From Flavobacterium urocaniciphilum (GTDB taxonomy: Bacteria; Bacteroidota; Bacteroidia; Flavobacteriales; Flavobacteriaceae): a DNA stretch of 64,000 bases. The notes under the pieces were generated by a model that made no database searches, was not told the origin of the DNA, and saw only the letters and a list, made by a program, of their open reading frames with translations. The translations under genes were made by a program, and so were the position numbers. How positions within the stretch are numbered: the stretch's first letter is position 1; the number at the start of each line of letters is the position of its first letter. Below are positions 8,218-17,515 of the stretch, one piece after another. The stretch is taken from positions 620,001 through 684,000 of the forward strand of contig NZ_FOEI01000001.1 in NCBI RefSeq assembly GCF_900110615.1. Direction: 5' to 3'.

Positions 8218-9278
8218 ATGATGAAAAAACTACTTATGATTGCTTTTGTGTCTCCAATTTTCACATTTGCTCAAAGTTTACAAGCTGATCAATTTACAAC
8301 ATTAACTCCTGGAAATATCAGTACTACTATTACTGGAACTCCTGCTGGTCAAGATAATTGGTTTACTTTTGCAAGTAATGGTGCTGCTCCAACTACATCT
8401 ACAAATGCTGCTGTTACAAATTTTCAAGCTACTGCAACTGGAAATCCAGCTAATGGAATTGTAATTACTGGTCCAAATGGAGATAAAGGTTCACGTTACA
8501 TGTGGAAGATGGATTACCAACTACTTGGGCTACAAGAACTGTTGGTAATAATATTATTGAAGTTGAAGTAGATATTAACACAGGTGTAGCTTCTACAAGT
8601 AGAAATACTTTTGGAGTTTATATCTTTGATGGAACTGGTTCTAAAGTATTAGTTGGGTTTTCTGTTAGAGCAGCAACAAAAGAAATTTTCTTAACATGTT
8701 ATTCTACACCAACTGGAAATCCAGTTGGAAACTATACTTATAATTTAGCAGCTGCTCCTGGAATTCAATTACCAGAAAATGCTTGGTCTAGAATTGGTAT
8801 TTCTTTTAATACTGTTACTGGAAGAGCAATGATTAAAGGGCCTGGTATTGATCCTGCAGGTTTATTCCTTGATGGAAGTGCGCCAGGAACTGATCCAGGT
8901 GAAGTAGATATGGTTTCGTTTTCTGGACATGCTACAGCGACTCCAAATACTACAAGTGCTGCAATGACGTTTGATAATTTAGTAGTTAGAGCTACTGCTA
9001 CAGATTCATTATTAGGAACTTCTGATTTTAATACTTTACCATCTTCTGTTTCAAATGTATATCCAAATCCAGTAGTTGATTATGCTTCAATTAGTATTGT
9101 TGATGCTCAAATTAACGCTATTACAGTAATGGATATCAATGGAAGAGTTGTTAAGCAAGGAAATTCAAACGAAATTCAAAATGCAAAAATTGATTTATCT
9201 GATTTAAATGCAGGTATCTATTTAATGACAATTGATACTGATAAAGGAATTTCAACTGAGAAAATCGTTAAGAACTAA
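8218..9278 (+). pseudogene. Secreted T9SS type A sorting-domain protein, broken by a -1 frameshift near 8505
   Basis: The first frame (8218-8571) gives a signal peptide (MMKKLLMIAFVSPIFTFAQ) and about 95 residues of a secreted beta-rich protein. The continuation (from about 8502 to 9278) lies one base back and ends in a T9SS sorting domain (YPNPVVDYASI, MDINGRVVKQ, LNAGIYLMTI). Restoring one A in TGGAAGATGG gives WKDGLPTTW, which joins the halves smoothly into one 353-residue protein. Both halves keep clean coding character, so the break is either a recent mutation or a sequencing or assembly error. Intact, it would be a cell-surface or released protein of the same general kind as its upstream neighbour. 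Confidence 0.85.
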
Positions 9279-9292
9279 TTTTAGTTTTATAT

Positions 9293-9328
9293 AATAAAAA
9301 ATCCCAATCGAAAAATTGGGATTTTTTT
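9293..9328. terminator. Bidirectional terminator
   Basis: AAAAAATCCCAAT CGAAA ATTGGGATTTTTTT between the convergent T9SS cargo gene and the DCC-family gene. Confidence 0.88.
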
Positions 9329-9737
9329 ATACAATAAATTTTCTTTTAATTTCTTCCGTTGGAATCATACAACTCTCTTTTTTACCATACCAATTGTATC
9401 TGTTTTTAGCAATAATATCATAAAAGATATTTTTAATACTTGTCGGAATAAAATTAAATAACAACAATACTTTAGCTGAAGAAGATAAGTGTTTTATTAT
9501 TTTAAATACGGCTTCGGATTTTATATAATAGGCAAAACCTGGTTCGTATAAAATGATACTATCAATAGTTTTGTTTATTCCTAAATAGTTAATGATTTCT
9601 TGTCCTTTTTCACTTTGTAGTGGTACAAATCTGAAAATATCTTGCTTGTCATTTTTTATGATGTAATTAATTTTGTTATTACAATAATTGCAAACACCAT
9701 CAAAAAGTATGATTTTTTTATCTTTTGGTAATTCCAT
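9327..9737 (-). CDS. DCC-family thiol-disulfide oxidoreductase (DUF393)
   Basis: 136 residues. The N-terminus IILFDGVCNYCNNKINYII carries the DxxCxxC signature of the DCC/DUF393 family, a thioredoxin-like group with a CxxC redox pair. A central RFVPLQSEKG strand-helix element also fits. No signal peptide, so probably cytosolic. No partner is adjacent and the substrate is unknown. The MutS2 gene ends 43 bp upstream on the same strand, so transcription could run through. Confidence 0.87.
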   Translation of the reverse strand: MELPKDKKIILFDGVCNYCNNKINYIIKNDKQDIFRFVPLQSEKGQEIINYLGINKTIDSIILYEPGFAYYIKSEAVFKIIKHLSSSAKVLLLFNFIPTSIKNIFYDIIAKNRYNWYGKKESCMIPTEEIKRKFIV

Positions 9738-9780
9738 TTTAATTTAATTAAATCGTAAATCTATATTCGTAATTCTTAAA

Positions 9781-11946
9781 TTAAACCGGTTGTACGTACT
9801 CTAATTCATCAAGATTCACTTTTGACATGAACAATCCGTAATTAACAGAAACTTTATTTTTCTCAATTTTTTCTATTGTTCCAATTGCTTTTCCGTCTTT
9901 CATTCGGACTCTGTCGCCAACTTTTAAAATTACAGCAGGTTGTATAGTTTCAAGTTTAGCTTTAATTTTCTTTTCTTTTTTCTCGATACGAATTTCTTCT
10001 ACCTTAATTTTAACTTCTTCAATTACTTGTTTTTGAACAACTTCTTGTTTCTTTTTCTCTTTTGCAGAAATTTTCTTTCTTTTCGAATTTTCAATTTCTA
10101 CCATTTTTAGAAATTCACCAATTAAAGATTTCTTATCCTTATTGTTAAAGTATTTTTCTGATATATCATCAATCTTTTGACCCATGTATATCAATCGCTG
10201 ATTGGCATCGTATAATTCTTGATAACGTTCTAATTTATCTTGAATTTTACTATTAATACTCTCCATTTTTTTGCTTTCTTCACGCGCTTTGGTTTCTTCT
10301 TCTTTTAATGTTAAAGAAGTTTTTTCCATTTTTGAACGCTCTTTTTGTAAGGTGGCAATGGTTTTATCAAATCGGACTTTTGTATTTTCAATTTTCTTTT
10401 TCGCACGATTAATCAATCCATAAGGAATGCCATTTTTCTGTGCGACTTCAAACGTAAAGGAACTTCCAGGTTGACCTAAATGCAATTTGTACATTGGTTC
10501 TAGCGATTTTTCATCGAATAACATATTGGCATTACTGGCAAATGGTAATTCGTTCGCTAATATTTTTAAATTCGTATAATGTGTAGTAATAATTCCGTAA
10601 GCTTCACGATTATAGAATTCTTCTAAAAAGGTTTCTGCTAAAGCTCCTCCTAATTCAGGATCAGAACCCGTTCCAAATTCATCAATTAAGAAAAGTGTTT
10701 TATCGTTACATTTTTTCAAGAAATAATTCATATTTTTTAAACGATAACTATACGTACTTAAATGATTTTCAATAGATTGATTATCGCCAATATCAGTTAG
10801 AATTCGATCAAATAAAAAGGTTTCACTTCTTTCATGAACCGGAATTAACATACCAGATTGTAGCATTAATTGCAACAAACCGATTGTTTTTAACGAAATG
10901 GTTTTTCCTCCAGCATTCGGACCAGAAATTACAATAATTCGGTTATTGTTTTCTAATTCAATTGTTTGTGGATAGGTTGGCTTATTTTCTGTTTTGTTAT
11001 TTAATAAAAGAATAGGATGAAAGGCTTCTCTAAAAAACAATCGTTTTTCTTCATTTATTTTAGGAAGTATTCCGTTAATTCTATTAGCGTATTTTGCTTT
11101 TGCCGCAATTACATCAATATCGGATAGAAAATCTTGATATTCAGATAATAAAGAAGTGTATGGTCGTAAATTAGCTGATAATCTTCTTAATATTTTAATG
11201 ATTTCTTCTCGTTCTTCAAATTCTAAATTGTTTAATTCTCGAGAATACTTCAAAGTTGTTTCTGGTTCGATATAGGCAATACTTCCAGTTTTTGAATTTC
11301 CTAAAATTGAACCTTTGACTTTCTTACGATACATAGCTTGAACCGCTAAAACTCTACGATTATCAACTACTGTTTCTTTAATATCATCTAAATAACCTAA
11401 AGAATTGTAATGTGTTAAAGCCATTCCAAAACTCTGATTGATTTTACCGCGAACTAAATTGATGTTTCTTCTGATTTCTACTAAATCTGGAGATGCATCA
11501 TTCTTAATTTCACCATATTTATCTACAATTTCTTCAATAGATTTATTGATAAAATTAGTAAATTCTAATTCAGCAGATTTTTTATAAAGTTCTGGATAAT
11601 AGGTTGCAAATTTTTTAAGAAACTTTAAATAATCATTTGCAGTTAAACTTAAATCATGAATTTTCTTAATCGCAATTAATTCTAAAAAACTATCTTCAAT
11701 AGCTAAAAGTTTTAAATCGGAAGTAACCGTTTCAAATCCATGATTGGGTAAAGCGTTGTTATTCGTAAACGAAGAAACATATTCATTCGTATAAGCTAAT
11801 TCTGAAAATAAGATTTCTTTATTTTTAATTGGCTGAATTTGAAGTGCTTTTTCTGTTCCGATTTCAGTATTACAGTTAGCTGAAATGGTTTCCAAAATGG
11901 TATTAAATTCTAAATCTTTTAAAGTCTTTTCGGTTATTGAAATCAT
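9781..11946 (-). CDS. mutS2: MutS2-family ATPase lacking the Smr nuclease domain
   Basis: 721 residues from ATG 11944-11946; a further in-frame codon upstream is unlikely. The N-terminal core (residues 1-300) and the ATPase with Walker A SGPNAGGKTISLKT and Walker B LFLIDEFGTGSDPE are typical of MutS2. A long Lys/Glu-rich coiled coil follows (about 510-660). The C-terminus ends in a KOW-like beta segment (GDRVRMKDGKAIGTIEKI) with no Smr endonuclease domain, unlike canonical roughly 780-residue MutS2. It may act in recombination control or in ribosome collision sensing, both known MutS2 roles, but without Smr cleavage. Family call is firm, function less so. Confidence 0.9.
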   Translation of the reverse strand: MISITEKTLKDLEFNTILETISANCNTEIGTEKALQIQPIKNKEILFSELAYTNEYVSSFTNNNALPNHGFETVTSDLKLLAIEDSFLELIAIKKIHDLSLTANDYLKFLKKFATYYPELYKKSAELEFTNFINKSIEEIVDKYGEIKNDASPDLVEIRRNINLVRGKINQSFGMALTHYNSLGYLDDIKETVVDNRRVLAVQAMYRKKVKGSILGNSKTGSIAYIEPETTLKYSRELNNLEFEEREEIIKILRRLSANLRPYTSLLSEYQDFLSDIDVIAAKAKYANRINGILPKINEEKRLFFREAFHPILLLNNKTENKPTYPQTIELENNNRIIVISGPNAGGKTISLKTIGLLQLMLQSGMLIPVHERSETFLFDRILTDIGDNQSIENHLSTYSYRLKNMNYFLKKCNDKTLFLIDEFGTGSDPELGGALAETFLEEFYNREAYGIITTHYTNLKILANELPFASNANMLFDEKSLEPMYKLHLGQPGSSFTFEVAQKNGIPYGLINRAKKKIENTKVRFDKTIATLQKERSKMEKTSLTLKEEETKAREESKKMESINSKIQDKLERYQELYDANQRLIYMGQKIDDISEKYFNNKDKKSLIGEFLKMVEIENSKRKKISAKEKKKQEVVQKQVIEEVKIKVEEIRIEKKEKKIKAKLETIQPAVILKVGDRVRMKDGKAIGTIEKIEKNKVSVNYGLFMSKVNLDELEYVQPV

Positions 11947-11990
11947 AATTTTATTAAAATCTACACAAAAATACAAAGATTAAAAGTTTT

Positions 11991-11998
11991 TATATTTG
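11991..11998 (+). promoter_or_regulatory. Candidate -7 element for ung
   Basis: TATATTTG, an exact TAnnTTTG match, 14 bp before the ung ATG, which implies a very short 5' leader. Confidence 0.4.
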
Positions 11999-12012
11999 TA
12001 AAAATTATAAAT

Positions 12013-12684
12013 ATGATTGATTCTGCTGTAAATTCTTCTTGGCAACCTTTTTTCGAACAAGAGAAAAGTAAAAAATATTATGCTGAACTGATGCTATCAG
12101 TAGAAGAGGAATATCAAAACTTTATATGTTTTCCGCCAAAAGATTTAATTTTTAGCGCATTTAATAAGTGTGCGTTAAATGATATAAAAGTTGTAATCAT
12201 TGGTCAAGATCCCTATCATGGAGAAGGTGAGGCAAATGGGTTGTGTTTTTCTGTAAATGATGGTGTTAAAATTCCACCTTCTTTAAAAAATATTTTTGCT
12301 GAAATTAATACTGATTTCGATTCTATATTTCTGCCAACTAATGGAAATTTAGAACGTTGGGCAGAACAAGGTGTGTTACTTTTAAATGCTAGTTTAACGG
12401 TTAGAAAAGACGAAGCGAATAGTCATAAACACTTAAAGTGGAACTTATTTACAGATAGTTTAATTAGTTATATTTCAGATAATTGTAAAAATATAATATT
12501 TTTATTATGGGGAAGTTTTGCTCAAAAAAAAGGTTCAAAAATTAACAGAGAAAAACACTTCGTTTTAGAAGCTGGACATCCATCACCGTTAAGTGCTAAT
12601 AGAGGATTTTGGTTTGGAAACAAACACTTTAGTCAAGCAAACGACTATCTAAAATCTATTGGAAAAAAGCCGATTGATTGGTAG
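12013..12684 (+). CDS. ung: Uracil-DNA glycosylase, family 1
   Basis: 223 residues, normal length. It removes uracil from DNA in base excision repair. The water-activating motif GQDPYHGEGEANGLCFSV and the DNA-intercalation motif GHPSPLSANRGFWF are complete. Its last 29 bp overlap the 3' end of the convergent transglutaminase-like gene, so no terminator can separate them. Confidence 0.97.
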   Translation: MIDSAVNSSWQPFFEQEKSKKYYAELMLSVEEEYQNFICFPPKDLIFSAFNKCALNDIKVVIIGQDPYHGEGEANGLCFSVNDGVKIPPSLKNIFAEINTDFDSIFLPTNGNLERWAEQGVLLLNASLTVRKDEANSHKHLKWNLFTDSLISYISDNCKNIIFLLWGSFAQKKGSKINREKHFVLEAGHPSPLSANRGFWFGNKHFSQANDYLKSIGKKPIDW

Positions 12685-13612
12685 GCTCTTGAAGATTTAA
12701 AACACTTAAAACTTCTTCACCTAAAAATGGTCCGCCAGGATAACGAGCAGTATAATCTAAATTCAACCAAATTTTTCCTTTTTCATCTCTGTGGAAATAA
12801 ATGGTTTTGTTTTTAGATTCTTCTGGAAATAATTCTTTGTTAATTAAATAGATTGCCGTTTCTAAATCTTTGTCATTACCAATTAAAAGTTCTGGATACA
12901 TGTGTCTTCCAGTATGTATTAATCGCATACTTCCGCCAATTGATTTTATGGCTGCACACATCAAAATGGCATGATCATCGCAATCTCCAGAAAAATAAAG
13001 TAAACTTTCGCTTCCACTTGCAAAATATTCTTGTCCTTTTGGATCATTTACGTAGTTCCAACGTTTGTTTATTTCTTTAAAAACTGCAAAATATTGAATA
13101 AATTTTCTATTAATTGCGTAATTTGGAGTTTTTGTAAAGTGTTTATTTACGGCGTATAGAGCGAAATTTCGAACTTTAGGATTAATAAAATCTACACTTT
13201 CATAAACTAAATCTTTATTCGGAAATGGTTTTAATGTTTTTTGCTCTAAAACAGCTTCTTCTTTTTGCATTTGTTCGCTAAAAAAAATGACTTTATAAGC
13301 ATTTATAACTTGAAACAAATTATAATTTCCTTCAATTGTAGCGATGATAAAAATTAAAATATATGTTATAATTGAATAAATCAATTTTGTTCTGAATTTC
13401 TTCAAAAACAGAAAAAAAACTCCGAAAATGGATAAAAAAAGTAATGTTTTAAATAAATCTGATTCAAAATGATAGATATTCTTTCTGAAAAAGACAAAAA
13501 TTGGAATCGCGATTAAAAAGGATAAAATAAATATAATGACATTTTCTCTTAACTTACTTTCGATAAGTTTAGCTTGAATTTTATTTAAAAATTGATTCTG
13601 AGAAAATGTCAT
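12656..13612 (-). CDS. Membrane protein with transglutaminase-like cysteine domain
   Basis: 318 residues. Three hydrophobic segments in the first 110 residues anchor it in the inner membrane. The rest carries a transglutaminase-like core with Cys in FSGDCDDHAILMCAAIKSIGG, His in THTGRH-type context (LIHTGRHMYPELLIG) and Asp in WLNLDYTARYPGG, giving a plausible Cys-His-Asp triad. Members may be proteases or cross-linking enzymes; the substrate is unknown. The gene is convergent with and overlaps ung by 29 bp. Confidence 0.8.
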   Translation of the reverse strand: MTFSQNQFLNKIQAKLIESKLRENVIIFILSFLIAIPIFVFFRKNIYHFESDLFKTLLFLSIFGVFFLFLKKFRTKLIYSIITYILIFIIATIEGNYNLFQVINAYKVIFFSEQMQKEEAVLEQKTLKPFPNKDLVYESVDFINPKVRNFALYAVNKHFTKTPNYAINRKFIQYFAVFKEINKRWNYVNDPKGQEYFASGSESLLYFSGDCDDHAILMCAAIKSIGGSMRLIHTGRHMYPELLIGNDKDLETAIYLINKELFPEESKNKTIYFHRDEKGKIWLNLDYTARYPGGPFLGEEVLSVLNLQEPTNQSAFFQ

Positions 13613-13694
13613 GTATGGTCTAACGCAATTTTGAATATTTTATTGAATTCAAAAGTAGTTAAAATTGTAGCAAGAACTTAATTTGTAAGCTATT

Positions 13695-14546
13695 TTATAT
13701 TTTTTTTACAATTTGATTGAAATCAGCTTTGTTGGAAATAATATTTAATTCTGAAAGTTTATTTTGAACATTGTTAAATGTTTTTTCATCTAAATTTTTC
13801 TGACTCCATTGTGTTTGTGCTAACCATTGTTGGATATCTTCTAATTTTTGATGATATCTAGTAGCTAAAGTTCTGTCGATACTTGGAATATGTTTGAATT
13901 CTTCGGTAGTTGCATTAATGATATCTAAAATTAAAGCAAGTACCGATTTGTTTTCATTTAAAAACTCATTTCTAACTGCAATAACAAAACAAGGCCATGG
14001 AGTAGGGCATTCGCCAACTCTTTTAAATGTTCCTTTATCCACTAATGGTTTTGTGGTATATTTTTCCCACATGAAATAATCTGATTTGCCTTCAGAAAGA
14101 CTTGTAATTGCGCCCTCTAAATTGTTAACTATTTCAAATTGTATATTTGATGTATTCCAATTGTTTTTTTCAGCATTTACAAAACTCATCAAATGCGATC
14201 CTGAACCAATTCGACTAATTGCTGAAATTTTGTTTTCTAAATCGGAAATTGAATTATAATTGGCTTTTCCATCTACGTGGATCCCCCAAATTAATGGCGA
14301 TTTAACAAAAACTTGTACGATTGAACTGTGTTTGTTTTCGGTTAAATCTTTGATAATTCCTTCTGTTAAAATAATGGCAATGTCTGTTTCATTATTACGA
14401 AGCATCTGACACATTTTTCCAGTTCCTTCCGGAACATCTGTCCATTGTAAATCAATTCCAGCATCATCAAATTCTCCATTTTCAATACACAAATGCCAAG
14501 GTAAATTAAAATGTTCTGGAACTCCAGCTATTCTTACTAGTTTCAT
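13695..14546 (-). CDS. Substrate-binding-protein-like protein without a signal peptide
   Basis: 283 residues with a type 2 periplasmic-binding-protein fold: KLVRIAGVPEHFNLPWHLCIENGEF at the N-terminus (NMT1/SsuA-like), GTGKMCQMLRNNETDIAII, and the hinge-crossing SRIGSGSHLM. There is no signal peptide or lipobox and no ABC transporter gene nearby, so it is probably cytosolic. I recall this branch as Ca3427-like binding proteins, shared with fungi. It is the last gene of an operon with a nucleoside phosphorylase and a GNAT acetyltransferase (4 bp spacing), which hints at salvage or sensing of a small metabolite. Ligand unknown. Confidence 0.75.
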   Translation of the reverse strand: MKLVRIAGVPEHFNLPWHLCIENGEFDDAGIDLQWTDVPEGTGKMCQMLRNNETDIAIILTEGIIKDLTENKHSSIVQVFVKSPLIWGIHVDGKANYNSISDLENKISAISRIGSGSHLMSFVNAEKNNWNTSNIQFEIVNNLEGAITSLSEGKSDYFMWEKYTTKPLVDKGTFKRVGECPTPWPCFVIAVRNEFLNENKSVLALILDIINATTEEFKHIPSIDRTLATRYHQKLEDIQQWLAQTQWSQKNLDEKTFNNVQNKLSELNIISNKADFNQIVKKI

Positions 14547-14549
14547 TTT

Positions 14550-15086
14550 TTATTTTAAATTAGGATTAATCATTTGCCACCATTTCCACTTAGCTCCATC
14601 TTCATCGAAGTAATCTTCCATAAATTTCATACCATGTTTTTCTAATACACGATTTGAAGCGCCATTGTCTGCATGTGTATAAGCATGCATAGCGTCAATT
14701 TTCATTTCATTGAAACCATAATCTAACCATGCTTTTGTAGCTTCTGAAGCATATCCTTTATTCCAAAACTTTTCATTTAAACGATAACCATAATCATAAA
14801 AATTAGTATTTCCGTTTTCAACATGATCATTTACGAATTTAATACCTGTCCAACCAATTAATTCGCCTGTTTCCTTTAATATTGTTGAAAATCTGCCAAT
14901 TCCTCTTTCTTCATATTGCTTTTGAACCATTTCAATATAAGCGAATACTTCATCAATAGTTGAAACAGGTGTTTGCCATAAATACGTATGAACATTCGGA
15001 TTTTTATCCATATCAAATAATTCATCTGCATCTGATTTTTCAAATGGACGAAGTATAAGTCGTGGTGTTTCTAATATTAAATTCAT
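14550..15086 (-). CDS. GNAT-family N-acetyltransferase (RimJ/RimL-like)
   Basis: 178 residues. ETPRLILRPFEKSDADELFDM at the start and the acetyl-CoA segment NEKFWNKGYASEATKAWLDYGF are standard for the RimJ/RimL branch, as is the ASNRVLEKHGMKF element near the C-terminus. It acetylates an amine on a protein N-terminus or small molecule; the target is unknown. Middle gene of the udp-like/GNAT/binding-protein operon (10 bp and 3 bp spacings). Confidence 0.9.
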   Translation of the reverse strand: MNLILETPRLILRPFEKSDADELFDMDKNPNVHTYLWQTPVSTIDEVFAYIEMVQKQYEERGIGRFSTILKETGELIGWTGIKFVNDHVENGNTNFYDYGYRLNEKFWNKGYASEATKAWLDYGFNEMKIDAMHAYTHADNGASNRVLEKHGMKFMEDYFDEDGAKWKWWQMINPNLK

Positions 15087-15096
15087 TAATGAAAAT

Positions 15097-15963
15097 TTAT
15101 CCTACTAATTTATCTAAAGTATATTTAATTAATTCTTCTACAGTTTGCTCTGGTTTTGAACTAAATTCACCAACAGCTCTGTTTGCAATAATAGCGTTTA
15201 AAGACAAGCAATTATGACCTAATAATTTCCCTAAACCATAAATAGCAGAAGTTTCCATTTCAAGATTTGTCATTCGTGTTCCATTATAATTGAAAGCATC
15301 CATTTTATTGTTTAATTGAGGATCTTGAATGTTCAAACGCACAACACGACCTTGAGGGCCATAAAATCCACCAGCTGTTCCGGTAAATCCTTTATGGAAT
15401 TTTTCAGAAAAGATTTTGTTTTCTAATACCTCTGCGCATGGTACTACTGTTGGACGACCTTTTCTTAAATCCCAATTTGTTTGAGCAATAAAAGCGTCTT
15501 CTAATTCGCTAACTGAATGTTCTTCAATTAAATAGGAGCGAAGCATGTTGTCTAAACCAATTGCATATTTACTCATAACCCAACTATCAACCGGAATATC
15601 AGCTTGAAGTGAACCAGAAGTTCCAATACGTACAATATTTAACGCTGTATGATTTGGTTTGATTTCTCTTGTATTTAAATCGACATTAACTAAAGCATCT
15701 AATTCATTGAAAACGATGTCAATATTATCTGGTCCGATTCCAGTAGATTGCACAGTTAAACGTTTTCCTTTGTACATACCAGTTTCTGTTTTGAATTCTC
15801 TTTTTTGAGTGGAAAATTCAATACTATCAAAGTGTTTTGTAATTTTTGATACACGTTCTTGATCACCCACGAAAATAATATCGTGAGCAATATTTTCCGG
15901 ACGAAGGTTTAAGTGATACACACTTCCATCTGGATTTAATATTAATTCTGATGATTTTATCAT
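15097..15963 (-). CDS. Nucleoside phosphorylase (uridine phosphorylase-like)
   Basis: 288 residues of the PNP/UDP superfamily. GDQERVSKIT near residue 33 and VRIGTSGSLQADIPVDSWVM are the phosphate-binding segments; MTNLEMETSAIYGLGKLLGH carries the MExE nucleoside-binding signature. It splits a ribonucleoside with phosphate, giving base and ribose-1-phosphate. Base preference is uncertain, with uridine the most likely. First gene of a three-gene minus-strand operon. A 10-bp perfect inverted repeat lies just upstream at 15989-16030. Confidence 0.88.
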   Translation of the reverse strand: MIKSSELILNPDGSVYHLNLRPENIAHDIIFVGDQERVSKITKHFDSIEFSTQKREFKTETGMYKGKRLTVQSTGIGPDNIDIVFNELDALVNVDLNTREIKPNHTALNIVRIGTSGSLQADIPVDSWVMSKYAIGLDNMLRSYLIEEHSVSELEDAFIAQTNWDLRKGRPTVVPCAEVLENKIFSEKFHKGFTGTAGGFYGPQGRVVRLNIQDPQLNNKMDAFNYNGTRMTNLEMETSAIYGLGKLLGHNCLSLNAIIANRAVGEFSSKPEQTVEELIKYTLDKLVG

Positions 15964-15988
15964 AATTTTTATTGTTAATGGTTTGTGG

Positions 15989-16030
15989 TTTATTGTTTAT
16001 GGTTTTTTAATAAATATTTGAAACAATAAA
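15989..16030. repeat. AT-rich inverted repeat between yciH-like and phosphorylase genes
   Basis: Arms TTTATTGTTT (15989-15998) and AAACAATAAA (16021-16030) are perfectly complementary over 10 bp with a 22-nt loop. It lies between two minus-strand genes and could end the upstream transcript or be part of a repeat family. Confidence 0.6.
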
Positions 16031-16041
16031 CAACAATCAGT

Positions 16042-16374
16042 TTATCCTCCAACACGTTTGGTTTTAAAGCCTTTATCTTGAAGCATTTTCATTATTTTAT
16101 CTCTATAATCGCCTTGTAGAATGATTGCGCCATCTTTAAAACTACCTCCGACACTCAGTTTTGTTTTGATTTCTTTGGCTAAAATTTTAAAATCTTCATC
16201 GCTACCTTCATAACCTTCAATTATAGTAGTTGCTTTTCCTTTCCTTTTTTCATACTTACAAATCATTGGTTCTTTTTGAACATATAATTCGTGAGCTATT
16301 TCTTCAGTTTCTTCAGGTTCGTTTGAAGGAACATGATCTGGGAAAAGGTTTTTTAATTGATCTTGTAAATCCAT
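16042..16374 (-). CDS. yciH: SUI1/eIF1-like translation factor (YciH family)
   Basis: 110 residues from ATG 16372-16374; earlier in-frame codons would add an implausible Phe/Cys-rich extension. The SUI1 domain covers residues 35-108: RKGKATTIIEGYEGSDEDFKIL, then KTKLSVGGSFKDGAIILQGD and a C-terminal KMLQDKGFKTKRVGG. Bacterial YciH proteins resemble eIF1 and are linked to initiation fidelity and stress. It follows the IPNS-like oxygenase gene on the same strand after 85 bp containing an inverted repeat. Confidence 0.9.
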   Translation of the reverse strand: MDLQDQLKNLFPDHVPSNEPEETEEIAHELYVQKEPMICKYEKRKGKATTIIEGYEGSDEDFKILAKEIKTKLSVGGSFKDGAIILQGDYRDKIMKMLQDKGFKTKRVGG

Positions 16375-16400
16375 TTTTTTTATAAAATTACAAAAAACAA

Positions 16401-16439
16401 ATTCCAAATTCCAGAACAATAATGCTAGGAATTTGGAAT
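16401..16439. repeat. Perfect 12-bp inverted repeat
   Basis: ATTCCAAATTCC at 16401-16412 and GGAATTTGGAAT at 16428-16439 are exact reverse complements with a 15-nt loop. It sits between the oxygenase stop and the yciH start, both minus strand. No T tract follows directly, so it is not a textbook terminator. Confidence 0.65.
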
Positions 16440-16459
16440 AAGTTATATAAAATTAATTT

Positions 16460-17413
16460 CTATTTCTTAATCAATCCTAATTCTACTAATCTTTCATGCA
16501 AAAATTCTCCTGCAGTGATGTCTTCGTATAATTTTGGATTTTTCTCATCGATACATTCTGGCAAACAATTTAAGCTCATATCGCTAACTGGATGCATAAA
16601 GAATGGAATAGAAAAACGAGATGTTCCCCATAATTCTCTTGGAGGATTCACAACTTGGTGAATAGTAGATTTTAATCTGTTATTTGTATGTCTTGATAAC
16701 ATATCACCAACGTTAATCATTAATTCATCTGGTTCAGCCATAGCATCAATCCATTGACCATCATGATTTTGAACTTGTAATCCTTTTCCTTGAGCACCCA
16801 TTAATAAAGTAATCAAGTTTATATCTCCATGAGCTGCAGCACGAACGGCTCCATCTTTTGGTTCATCTGTAATTGGTGGGTAATGAATTGGACGTAAAAT
16901 ACTGTTTCCGTCTTTGATGTAATTATCAAAATAAAACTCATCTAAACCAATGAATAAAGCTAAAGCACGTAAAACGTAAACTCCAGTTTTTTCAAGCATT
17001 TGATACGCTTCTTTTCCAACTTCATTAAAATGAGGTAATTCTGTAACGGTTACGTTATCAGGATATTCTCCTGCGTATTTTGACCCTTCAGAAACGTATT
17101 GTCCGAAATGCCAAAACTCTTTTAAATCCCCAGCTGAACGACCTTTAGCATGTTCTTTTCCAAAAGATACATAACCTCTTTGTCCTCCAATTCCTGGAAT
17201 TTCATATTTTGATTTTGTTTCAACAGGTAAGTTGAAGAAATTTCTAACTTCACCATACAAGTCTTCTACTAATTTGTCATCTAAAAAATGACCTTTTAAT
17301 GCTACGAAACCTATTTCTTCGTACGCTTTGCCGATTTCATTTACAAATTTTTGTTTACGTGCCGGATCATCCGACAGGAAATCACGTAAGTCTACACTTG
17401 GAATTTTTTGCAT
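16460..17413 (-). CDS. Isopenicillin N synthase-like 2OG-Fe(II) oxygenase
   Basis: 317 residues. The jelly-roll core shows Fe ligands HGD (AAHGDINLITLL) and the distal His in KSTIHQVVN, plus the RxS motif RFSIPFF that binds the 2-oxoglutarate carboxylate. The N-terminal IPSVDLRDF and DIOX_N-like region match plant and bacterial family members. No beta-lactam genes are nearby, so the name describes the fold, not the reaction; the substrate is unknown. Confidence 0.88.
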   Translation of the reverse strand: MQKIPSVDLRDFLSDDPARKQKFVNEIGKAYEEIGFVALKGHFLDDKLVEDLYGEVRNFFNLPVETKSKYEIPGIGGQRGYVSFGKEHAKGRSAGDLKEFWHFGQYVSEGSKYAGEYPDNVTVTELPHFNEVGKEAYQMLEKTGVYVLRALALFIGLDEFYFDNYIKDGNSILRPIHYPPITDEPKDGAVRAAAHGDINLITLLMGAQGKGLQVQNHDGQWIDAMAEPDELMINVGDMLSRHTNNRLKSTIHQVVNPPRELWGTSRFSIPFFMHPVSDMSLNCLPECIDEKNPKLYEDITAGEFLHERLVELGLIKK

Positions 17414-17515
17414 TATAAAAAATTATTTGTTTTCCAACTCAGATATTGAGTTGAATTCTTACTAATACAAATATAAAAATATTTTATGTATTATATTAAA
17501 TTGGTGAAAATTTAA

